Assembly (NCBI GenBank): GCA_024500155.1
Contig: CM044862.1
Span: 28,795,501-28,859,500, forward strand
Direction of reading: 5' to 3'
DNA: 64,000 nucleotides
From: Chenopodium formosanum
Lineage: Eukaryota; Streptophyta; Magnoliopsida; Caryophyllales; Amaranthaceae
The translations under genes and the position numbers were made by a program. Of this stretch, positions 55,998-64,000 are shown piece after piece. Under the pieces are notes generated by a model that was not told the DNA's origin, made no database searches, and saw only the letters and a list, made by a program, of their open reading frames with translations. The stretch's first letter is position 1; each line of letters starts with the position of its first letter.

Positions 55998-58617
55998 CTA
56001 GTTAGGTCTAAATTTTCCCCTTGGGTATAAAACATTTTTCCTTAGTGCTTTTAATACCAAATCCCCTACTTCGATATTTCTTGTCTTGACCTTCTTATTA
56101 AAATGTCTAGCCATACGAGTTTGATAACACTGAGTGTGATGTAGAGCTTCTAGTCGTTTTTCGTCGAGTAGAATCAATTCTTCATATCTTACCCTAGTCC
56201 ATTCAACTTCATCGAGTTTACTCTCTTGCGCAATGCGTAGAGATGGTATTTCTAGTTCGACAGGTTGTACGGCATCCATTCCATATACCAAGGAAAATGG
56301 CGTATTTCCTGTTGATTTACGGATTAACGTACGATAACCCCACAATGCGATGTGGAGCTTGTCAGGCCAATCCTTATAATTTTCTGTCATTTTCTCGATG
56401 ATAGTCTTTAGATTCTTATTAGCTGCCTCGACTGCTCCGTTTGCTTGAGGTCTATAAGGGGACGAATGATGATGTTGGATGCCGTATTTCTGTAGCAATT
56501 TTTCACATTCGGCTTGAAAGTGAGTTCCATTGTCACTTATCATTTCATGTGGGACTCCATATCGACAAATAATATTTCTCTCGATAAAGAGTGCTACATG
56601 TTTTGCAGTGAGTTTAGCGTATGATTGCGCTTCGACCCACTTTGTAAAGTAATCAATTTCTACTAGAATAAATTCCTGGCCTCCTGTCCCTAGGGGAGTG
56701 ATTTTGCCAATTATATCAATTCCCCATGTAGAGAATGGCCATGGCGATGTGTAGGTGTAGAGCAAAGATGGAGGGACATGTTGTAAATTGACGTAAATTT
56801 GACACATATGGCATCTTTTTACGTATTGATGGCAATCCCTATTCATTGTAGTCCAATAATATCCTTCTCGCATTATTTTCTGGACTAACATTTTGCCATT
56901 TACATGAGTTCCACAGATTCCTTCGTGAACTATTCTCATTATCCTTTGTGCATCCACATTTCCTTCACATAGGAGAGCTCGACCTTTAGGTACCCTTTTA
57001 TATAACTCGTTGTCTATGAGTACATATTGAGATGCCAAAAGTCTCAGTGCTTGCTTTGCTTTTTTGTCAGCATGAGGTGGGTATTCTCCATTGGTTACAT
57101 AGTTGAGTATGTCTGTGTACCATGGTTCTTCTTCTTGTTCTTCTTCTTCGTCTTGGACTACGTTGTCTTCTTCTATAGCCTGGATATACGCTGGTTTGTG
57201 CCTTTTTTCGATAGTTAGAGGCATTTGCTCGATTTCCGTGGGAATCCTAACCATTGAGGCTAATCTCGCCAAGGCATCAGCAAATTGGTTTTCTTCTCTA
57301 GGTAGATATGTGTATTCTACCTTCTCTAACTGATCGGTAAGAGTTTCCAGATAGGTTTGGTAAGGGGCTAGGCTTTCACTCCTTACTTTCCACCTTTTAG
57401 ATATCTGATTGATGATCAAAGAAGAGTCTCCGAATATCCTTAACTTCTTTACTCCCAATGCCAGGGCTGTTTCAAGGCCTACCACGCATGCTTCATATTC
57501 AGCAGCGTTGTTGGTAACGTCGAAATCAAGCTTTATTGAGATTGGAACGTGTTCTTCTTTAGGTGATACTAGTAGCACTTCGACGCCACATCCCTTTTGG
57601 TTTGACGCTCCGTCGAAATACAAGGTCCAAGTATCATCTTTGGTAACCATCAAATCTTCATCTGGAAATTCATTGTCCTTTAATAGCTTTTTGTGGCATA
57701 AACCGTACATCAAACTGGGCTAGATTGACTATCCATATTGAAATACGTCCATTGAGTGTTGATTTCTCGAACAGGTACTTGAGTGGATCCAATCGGGAGA
57801 CTACTTAAAGGGTATGTACCAACATGTAATGTCTTAACTTAGTTGTAGCCCACACCAAGGCGAGGCACAATTTCTCGAGCGGTGTATAGCGTGTTTCGTA
57901 TTCGAGCATCTTTTTACTCAGGTAATAGATTGCGTTCTCTTTACCTTCTACCTCTTGTGCTAGCATGGCTCCCATTGTCTCTTTGGTAACCGTCAAGTAT
58001 AACCTAAGAGGTATTCCGGGAAGTGCTGGCGCTAATACGAGAGGATTTGCAAGATAGGCTTTGATCTTGTTAAAGGCTTTTTGACACTCGTCATCCCATA
58101 TTACTAGTACATTCTTCTTGAGCTTCTTGAAGATTTGTTCACAGATCGTTGTCAGTTTTGATATGAACCTACTTATGTATTACAACCGGCCAATAAATCC
58201 TCGATTATGTTTCTCGGTCTTGGGCGGTGGCATCGACATGATTGCTTTAATCTTGGTTGGATCTACCTCTATTCCTCTAGAGCTTATGACGTATCCCAAG
58301 AGCTTGCCCGAGGTGACTCAAAAAGCACATTTTGATGGATTCAACCTCATATTATATTTTCTTAACCTTTCGAAAAACTTCCTTAAGGCTACTTAATGGC
58401 CTGGATGGTCCTTTGATTTCACAATCTTGTCGTCGACATATACTTCGACTTCTTTATGCATCATGTCATGGAGTAAGGCAGTTGCTGCACGTTGGTAAGT
58501 AGCACCCGCGTTTTTCAACCCAAATGGCATTACCGTGTAGCAGTAAGTGCCCCATGGTGTGATAAAGGTCGTTTTCTCCATGTCTTCTTCTGCCATGAGA
58601 ATCTGATTGTACCCTGC
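55998..58617 (-). pseudogene. pol: E6 pol: RT, RNase H, archaeal-type RNase H, integrase
   Basis: The minus strand opens mid-RT at 58617 (GYNQILMAEEDMEKTTFITP, VMPFGLKNAGATYQR, YVDDKIVKSK), continues through RT connection and RNase H (58392-57730), then an archaeal-type RNase H (57700-57250: LYFDGASNQKGCGVEVLLV, NNAAEYEACVVGLETAL, IFGDSSLI). The integrase follows (zinc region with HVNGK...CHMC; Asp in WGIDIIG, Asp in SDNGTHF, Glu in GAVEAANK). Stops lie at 58393-58395, about 58321, about 58185 and 57805-57807, and a small deletion shifts the frame near 57715; a stop at 55998 truncates the integrase C-terminus. The 571 codons from 57713 to 55998 are uninterrupted. Confidence 0.92.
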
Positions 58618-58618
58618 G

Positions 58619-59263
58619 TGATTTGGGTATTTTTATACCCGGCCAGGTGGCCCAACCAGAAAGTGCCACGTGTCCTCCATATAGGTACCATTTGGACCTA
58701 TGGAGTGATGACACGTGGAGGGTGGACTTTTCTCCGTCCTACGTGGACTGAAGGTCCAGCAGGGACCATTCAGTCGGCGACACGTGTCACCCAAAAGGTG
58801 CTTTAGAATCCTTTTGGGCACAATGACACGTGTCACTCAGGTATTAGCCCTGGGATGGCGGCCTTCTAAAGCCCAAATCCCGAGGCGCTGCAAAACGGCG
58901 TGACCTAACTCCTAGGTCATCAGATCCTAGGAGGGCGCACTCTTCCCTATAAATAGGGACGTTACGTCATTTATGACAGGGAGACAAAAAAGAGAGAGAG
59001 AATTCTTGACACACAACACGAGACAATACGTCACTTACCACAGAGCTGTCGTTTTCAAGGAACACACAGCACTTTACCTGAGCTTGGAATCCAAGCAGAT
59101 AACTTTACTTCCGCACGTTTCATCTTCGAATATTTACTGACTTAATCTTCGGAGGCGGACCACCGACCATTCGGCGGTCCGTTTGCTTTGCAGGAACAGG
59201 CATCCTCAGTTGAATCCAGTTTCAGTGTTGTAACTCTCCCGAGGGACAAAAACCCCCGAAACA
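58619..59263 (+). repeat. E7 5' LTR (645 bp)
   Basis: The ends are TGATTTGGG and CCCGAAACA. A GGGTAT/ATACCC inverted repeat lies 6 bases inside the tip (58625-58640). CACGTG cores are at 58667, 58712, 58781 and 58827. The TATA box TATAAATA is at 58948-58955. In U5, 59156-59181 forms an 11-bp stem with one mismatch (CGGACCACCGA / TCGGCGGTCCG). The primer site follows at 59266. Confidence 0.92.
58667..58955 (+). promoter_or_regulatory. E7 LTR promoter with four CACGTG boxes and TATA
   Basis: GCCACGTGTCC, GACACGTGG, GACACGTGTCAC and TGACACGTGTCAC, plus a TACGTGG, lie 115-290 bases upstream of TATAAATA. CACGTG with GTC/GGC flanks is the plant G-box/ABRE type bound by bZIP and bHLH factors, so stress or abscisic acid control is plausible but untested. 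Confidence 0.7.
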
Positions 59264-59265
59264 TT

Positions 59266-59283
59266 TGGCGCCGTCTGTGGGGA
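59266..59283 (+). other. E7 primer-binding site
   Basis: TGGCGCCGTCTGTGGGGA starts 2 bases after the LTR. This form is widespread in Tat/Retand-like elements; the primer tRNA was not assigned. Confidence 0.85.
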
Positions 59284-59296
59284 GAGTACCTCTGAA

Positions 59297-61900
59297 ATGG
59301 CTTCACAAGAGCTTGTACCTAATCCAGAGACCATTCGGCCTCCAAATGATGTACTGGTCCAAACGGACCATGACTCAGGTGACGACGCTGATGTCGAAAC
59401 CTATGTGGATCCAAATGGATCCCTCATCTCTAAACGCATCCGCAGTAAGGAACGGCGAGAGCGTTCCCATGTTCAGGCAGGACCAAGCAAAACTGCTGGT
59501 CAGCCAAAGAAGCCCTCGGGGCGGCCAGTTGATCCTTCCCAGGCGGCAGGATCAGCTCCCGTCACTCGGGATGAACTAATGTCACTCCTGAGCAGCCTCA
59601 GGGGTGAAATCAAGCAGCTCGCCTCAAAGAAGTCGCCTACTCCTAGAAAGGAGCAGTCGGCCAAGAAGCCAGCCCAAGCTGGCAAACAGAAGTCGGTCAG
59701 GGACCGTCAGCCGACTCCTCATCCTGCTCCTAAGGAGAAGGCCAGGCCCCAGTTTGACCTTAATCGGCTCCGTTTCCCAGAAATAGGTGCAAGAAAACCC
59801 ATCCGGCACATACAGCCGGATGGTAGCAAGAAAACGTTCTCTGATGCTCGGCAATACATTGAGGAGAGGAGAACTCAGCAATCAGAGTCGGCTTCAACGT
59901 CGACTTATCATGATAACTTTCGGAATACCTCTGTGAGATGTTCCCAGTCTGTGCATGAGACCCCAGCAAGCAGCCAAAGGGTTCAGTCTGGGCCACATGT
60001 GATTCAGTCCGCCCAGTACATGGCACAGCCATTGTACCAGGCGCCAGTTGTACCTTACATGCAACCTACCCTCTATGGAGGACAGGCGGCATACGGCTAT
60101 CAGCCGATGGACTGGCAGCTTAGGCTGCAACACCTTGGAGATCAACCCACTGCTTTCTCCAGGGAAATAACTGAAGCCGTACAGCCGGCCAAAGTTAAAA
60201 ACGTTCTGGTTGGGGCCTATGATGGGACCTCCAACCCAGAAGACCACCTGCTAGCATACACCCACCTCATGTATTTACAGGGGTTGGATGATGCCGCATG
60301 GTGTCGTTGCTTTCCAGCCACCCTGAAGGGCATAGCCCAGCAGTGGTTTGGCAACCTGCCGGCTGGCTGCATAAATAGCTTCAAGACGCTTGCGTTCTTG
60401 TTTGCATCAAACTTCTCTATGAACATCCCTGCCAAAAAGACAAGTCTTGACTTGGGCAATGTACAGCAGGGAGATAGAGAAGGTCTGCGATCCTATGTCA
60501 GGCGGTTCAATCTGGTCCGAATCCAGATTCATGGGCTGTCTGATGAGGTCGCCTTCACAGACTTCTTTAAGGGTCTGAAGGACGGGTGTACTTTTAAGTA
60601 CGAACTCGTCCGCAAACAAATCTTTACTCTGCAAGGAGCCTTGCGAGAGGCGGAAGCCTACATACAGGCGACCGAACTCTGCTCCTCCAATAAGCAGTCG
60701 GACCATAAGAAGTCCGACCGGCAGAAAGAGACTCAGCCTGCTCAGCTGGCTCCTAAGCCAGAAGAGAGCAAGAAGAAAAAGCAAGTCTGGGCCATTGATA
60801 ACTCTGATCAACCGGCCCAGAAGAAGAAAAAAGAGTGGAAACCGTACGTTCCAAGGTACGAATTCCACAAGGACTGCTGCTCCATCCTTTTGGAAATTAA
60901 GGATCGGCTAACTCTTGAAAAGCCGACTGCTATGAAAGGTTCCGTTGAAAATCGAAACAAGAACAAGCATTGCCTTTTCCATGAGGATGTTGGCCATGAC
61001 ACGAATGACTGTTTTAGTCTCAAGCGGGAGCTCGACCGTCAGGCCGACAAAGGACAGCTGAAGTCCTATGTGAAGTCCAAAGTGACTTCAAAAGCAAACT
61101 CGGGGCAGTCCAAGAAGAAGACTCCCCAGCCTGCTATGAGTGCCGAAACTGATGAAGACCCGGTGTATACCATAGCAGGCGGATTTGCCGGTGGTGCCCC
61201 GACCATTCGGGGCACCAAGGACCATCTGAGAAAGATGGTTAATTCTGCTGAGGAGGGGGATACAGCTAGCACATCCACCTTCCCTAAAGTTGTCATCCCC
61301 GAACAGGACAGAGGCAAAGTCCGTCGGCCGCATGATGACCCTGTTGTCATTGAGTGTAAAGTCGCCAACCAGCTAGTTGGCCGAATTCTAATAGACACAG
61401 GAAGTTCCTCTGACCTCATCAGCCTCAAATGCTTGTCCAATCTCAAGTACAAACCGGATAGCATGATAGAGGTCACCCACACCTTAGTTGGGTTTGGAGG
61501 AGGACTTGTGCACCCAGTCGGACGAATCGACCTACCTGTCCGCCTGGGAAGCAGGGGAGACGGTCGACACATGACCATCCGTCTCTTAGTGGTTGAAGAG
61601 CTCACGGCTTACAACCTCATCTTTGGCCGACCCACTCTTAATGAGTGTAAGGCCGTCATCATCCCTGCTCTCATGCTACTCAAGTATGAGAAGGATGATG
61701 GAACAGTTGGTTCCCTTAATGGGGACCAAAAGACGGCTCGAGAGTGTTATCTCTCGGACGTCAAGCCTGCGGCCGCAGCATCCGGCCGAGGCAAGCAAAT
61801 GATTGACCTCGACAATGTCGAGGAAGAACAGTCGGCCCAACCAGCCGGAAAGAAAAGAAAGACTGATCAGCTGGTGGTGGTCAAAAAAGAAAAGCAATAG
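59297..61900 (+). CDS. gag-pro: E7 gag-protease polyprotein
   Basis: The protein is 867 codons, with ATG at 59297 shortly after the primer site. The first 290 residues are Pro/Gln/Ser/Lys-rich and probably disordered. The retrotrans_gag core follows (about 295-470: GAYDGTSNPEDHLLAYTHLM, QQWFGNLPAG, DREGLRSYVRRFN), then a Lys-rich linker and a CHHC knuckle (CLFHEDVGHDTNDC, about 556-570). The aspartic protease has its catalytic motif in ILIDTGSSSDLIS, with Asp at residue 700, and GRPTLNECKAV downstream. Gag builds the particle and protease cuts the polyprotein. The frame ends at UAG 61898-61900, followed in the same frame by pol. Confidence 0.93.
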   Translation: MASQELVPNPETIRPPNDVLVQTDHDSGDDADVETYVDPNGSLISKRIRSKERRERSHVQAGPSKTAGQPKKPSGRPVDPSQAAGSAPVTRDELMSLLSSLRGEIKQLASKKSPTPRKEQSAKKPAQAGKQKSVRDRQPTPHPAPKEKARPQFDLNRLRFPEIGARKPIRHIQPDGSKKTFSDARQYIEERRTQQSESASTSTYHDNFRNTSVRCSQSVHETPASSQRVQSGPHVIQSAQYMAQPLYQAPVVPYMQPTLYGGQAAYGYQPMDWQLRLQHLGDQPTAFSREITEAVQPAKVKNVLVGAYDGTSNPEDHLLAYTHLMYLQGLDDAAWCRCFPATLKGIAQQWFGNLPAGCINSFKTLAFLFASNFSMNIPAKKTSLDLGNVQQGDREGLRSYVRRFNLVRIQIHGLSDEVAFTDFFKGLKDGCTFKYELVRKQIFTLQGALREAEAYIQATELCSSNKQSDHKKSDRQKETQPAQLAPKPEESKKKKQVWAIDNSDQPAQKKKKEWKPYVPRYEFHKDCCSILLEIKDRLTLEKPTAMKGSVENRNKNKHCLFHEDVGHDTNDCFSLKRELDRQADKGQLKSYVKSKVTSKANSGQSKKKTPQPAMSAETDEDPVYTIAGGFAGGAPTIRGTKDHLRKMVNSAEEGDTASTSTFPKVVIPEQDRGKVRRPHDDPVVIECKVANQLVGRILIDTGSSSDLISLKCLSNLKYKPDSMIEVTHTLVGFGGGLVHPVGRIDLPVRLGSRGDGRHMTIRLLVVEELTAYNLIFGRPTLNECKAVIIPALMLLKYEKDDGTVGSLNGDQKTARECYLSDVKPAAAASGRGKQMIDLDNVEEEQSAQPAGKKRKTDQLVVVKKEKQ

Positions 61901-64000
61901 CAATCACTGACTGGGGAACGGTCGGATGATCTCCGCCCCCAGCCTGCTGGTGAGCACATTGACATCCCTCTGGACGACAGCTGTCCAGAACGGACTGTTA
62001 AGGTGGGGACGGTTGCATTTGCAAAGCTGGGTGAAAGCCTTCACCAACTACTCAAGGAGTTTAAAGACATCTTTGCCTTTGAAGTGGAGGAGATGCCAGG
62101 CATCAGCCCGGATCTCGCCGTCCACAAACTCGCCGTGGATCCTATAAAGAAGCCCATCCGGCAAAAGAAAAGAAACCACGGCGAAGAAAGAAGTCAGGCG
62201 GCAGCTGCCGAAGTAAAAAAGCTGTTAGATGCCAAGTTCATTCGGCCGTGCAACTTCCCTGAGTGGGTGGCTAACGTTGTGTTAGTAAAAAAGCCGAATG
62301 GAACTTGGCGGATGTGTGTTGATTACACAGACCTCAACAAGGCATGTCCAAAGGATAGTTATCCACTTCCTAAGATCGACAGTCTGGTCGACTCAACAGC
62401 CGGACATGCCCTGATGAGTTTCATGGACGCCTATTCAGGTTTCCATCAGATCCCCCTGTGGAAAAAAGATCAAGAAAAGACGGCATTCGTCACTGATCAG
62501 GGGTTGTTCTGTTATACTGTGATGCCGTTTGGTTTGAAGAATGCGCCTGCTACCTTCCAACGAATGATTAATACGGTCTTCATTAATCAAATCGGAAAGA
62601 ATGTAGAGGCGTACATTGATGATATGATAGTCAAATCCAAACAGCAGGCGGATCACCTTGCTGATCTCCAAGAAACATTCGCCACACTCAGGCGGCACAA
62701 GGTCATGCTGAACCCAAAAAAGTGTGTCTTTGGTGTTGAGTCTGGGAAGTTTCTCGGATTTTTGATTGACCAAAGAGGAATAGAGGCCAACCCTGAGAAA
62801 ATACAGGCGGTAATCGACATGCAAGCGCCCCGTACTGTGAAGGAAGTGCAAAAACTAACAGGTTGTCTGGCGGCCCTGGGGAGATTCCTCAGTCGTTCAG
62901 GCGACAAGTGCCTCTACTTTTTCCAGGCAATCAAAAAGAAGACAAATTTTGAATGGGGGGATGATGCAGAAGCGGCCTTTCAAAGGCTAAAAACTCATCT
63001 GCACTCTTTGCCGAGGCTTGTCAGCCCTTTGCCTAAAGAGAAGCTCTTCATGTACCTAGCTCTCTCTGATCATGCCCTCAGTGCTGTCCTCTTAGCTGAA
63101 AGAGACGGCATCCAGCTCCCGGTGTATTTCATAAGCCATGTTTTAAGAAATGCGGAGCTTCGGTACCCCATGGTTGAGAAATTCGGCCTTGCTCTTTACA
63201 TGGCCATCAAGAAGCTTAAACCTTACTTCTTGGCGCATGCGGTAGAGGTCTATACTGACCAACCGATCAAACGGCCACTCACAACCTTGGAGTCTTCTGG
63301 ACGAATGCTCAAATGGGCAATCGAAATACAAGGATTAGAAATCTCTTATGAATCAAGGAAGGCAATAAAGGGACAAGCATTCGCTGACTTTATTGTTGAA
63401 ATGACAAGGCCGGTTGTTCCGGACAATACGGACCAGGTCTGGAAAGTATATGTGGATGGAAGCTCCACTGTGAACGGCTGTGGTGCGGGGATTATCTGTC
63501 AATCTCCTGAAGGAGATAAGTTCGAATACGCACTACGGTTCAAGTTTCAGGTCTCTAATAATGAGGCCGAGTATGAGGCCCTGCTGGCCGGCATCCGGTA
63601 TTGCAAGGCGGAAGGGGCGAAGAAGGTGTCCGCCTGCTCTGATTCTCAACTGGTCGTACTTCAGGTTAATGGAACGTACGAGGCTACTCATCCGGCCATG
63701 ATAAAGTATTTGCAGGCGGTCAAGAGTGAAGTTGGGTCACTTGAAGAATTTCATCTAACTCAGGTGCCCAGGTCTTCAAACAATCAGGCGGATGCTCTGT
63801 CCAAATTGGCATCATCCGCCTCCTGTGAAACGCCTCGGTCAGTCTTCTGGGAGGTCATGGAAAAAAGAAGTATATCAGGGGAAGACCCCATTGGAATTCT
63901 TGACCGAAGCTCAACCTGGATGGACAGCATCCGGACCTATCTTGCAGACGGCACGCTCCCTGACTCACCACGGGAGGCGGCTGTTCTAAAAAAACGAGCA
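61901..64000 (+). CDS. pol: E7 pol: reverse transcriptase and two RNase H domains, open at window edge
   Basis: Exactly 700 codons without a stop, in the same frame as gag-pro, running off the right edge. There is no suitable ATG near its start, so it is read here as a downstream extension of gag-pro. Reverse transcriptase covers about residues 45-340 (FIRPCNFPEWVANVVLVKKP, NGTWRMCVDYTDLNKACPKD, MPFGLKNAPATYQR, catalytic AYIDD with Tyr at residue 238). The Ty3-type RNase H follows (LALSDHALSAVLLAERDG), then the archaeal-type RNase H from about residue 514 (VYVDGSSTVNGCGAGII, SNNEAEYEALLAGI, CSDSQL), diagnostic of Tat. The integrase would begin just after the window. It makes element DNA inside the particle. 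Confidence 0.92.

Larger units (their letters stand above)
47165..58618 (-). mobile_element. E6: Tat/Ogre-type Ty3/gypsy element with two antisense genes
   Basis: On the minus strand: RT-RNase H-archaeal-type RNase H-integrase (58617-55998), conserved hairpin motif, then two genes on the opposite (plus) strand, tandem repeats, PPT and 3' LTR (49072-47165). A second, archaeal-type RNase H and antisense extra genes mark the Tat lineage. The left LTR tip is TGTAGGG; ACTAT (47160-47164) is the expected target duplication. E7 cuts the RT at 58618; the rest of E6 lies beyond the window. Confidence 0.9.
58619..64000 (+). mobile_element. E7: Tat-lineage Ty3/gypsy element, 5' part, apparently intact
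   Basis: On the plus strand: 645-bp LTR, primer site, gag-pro (867 codons), UAG, then pol (RT, RNase H, archaeal-type RNase H) open to the window edge; integrase and 3' LTR lie beyond. No nonsense codon other than the gag-pro terminator was found in 4.7 kb of coding sequence, unlike every neighbouring element except the E4 gag. It is inserted in the E6 RT; CTGCG (58614-58618) is the expected target duplication. Confidence 0.92.

Noticed and set aside
59265..59579. Alternative plus-strand frame at the start of E7 gag
   Set aside because: Overlaps the 867-codon gag-pro frame in another phase and has no family resemblance.

Overview
The window reads as nuclear DNA of a flowering plant, most likely a eudicot, from a repeat-dense intergenic or heterochromatic region. 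No host gene, rRNA, tRNA or CRISPR array is visible. Nearly all of it is LTR retrotransposons (Ty1/copia and the Athila and Tat/Ogre lineages of Ty3/gypsy) plus one LINE, many inserted into one another. The species cannot be named from sequence alone.

Layout, left to right. 1-3759: minus-strand copia element C1, running off the left edge, inserted in an LTR of E1. 3760-11124: E1, a minus-strand large retrotransposon derivative (LARD) with 2.3 kb LTRs, a tRNA-Asp primer site and only a gag-like relic. 11125-13348: E0, a fragment of a plus-strand Tat element with two decayed minus-strand extra genes. 13349-14131: an LTR-like fragment, X. 14132-19735: a nearly intact minus-strand LINE. 19736-29095: E4, a plus-strand, gag-only Tat/Ogre-type element whose gag is intact. 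29096-38012: E2, a second LARD of the E1 type, with a Tat solo LTR (E5, 33850-35772) inserted in it. 38013-47164: E3, a minus-strand Athila element, related to the LARDs, that landed in an E2 LTR. 47165-58618: E6, a minus-strand Tat/Ogre element that landed in the E3 reverse transcriptase. 58619-64000: E7, a plus-strand Tat element that landed in the E6 reverse transcriptase and runs off the right edge with open gag-pro and pol frames. E2 > E3 > E6 > E7 is therefore a four-deep nest.

The most interesting biology is in E6. On the strand opposite to its gag-pol it carries two genes: a multi-exon plant-mobile-domain-like (PMD) gene with well-formed introns, and a second gene distantly resembling the PMD/DUF7745 family. 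Each is preceded by a cluster of GGCGCC motifs and a TATA-like box, the same arrangement as in the LTR promoter of this family. Because these genes are antisense to the genomic RNA, their introns would not be spliced out during retrotransposition. E0 shows the same pair in the same relative order.

A second theme is that each LTR family seems to carry its own cluster of short CG-containing, often palindromic motifs upstream of its TATA box: GGCGCC in E4/E5/E6, CACGTG in E7, CGCGCCCGCGG-like in E3, GCGCGTCCGCG-like in E1, GGTTCGGTCGAACC-like in E2. E7 also has gag-pro and pol in one frame, separated by a single UAG in a tobamovirus-type leaky context. All homology statements come from reading the sequence and from family knowledge; no search was run.
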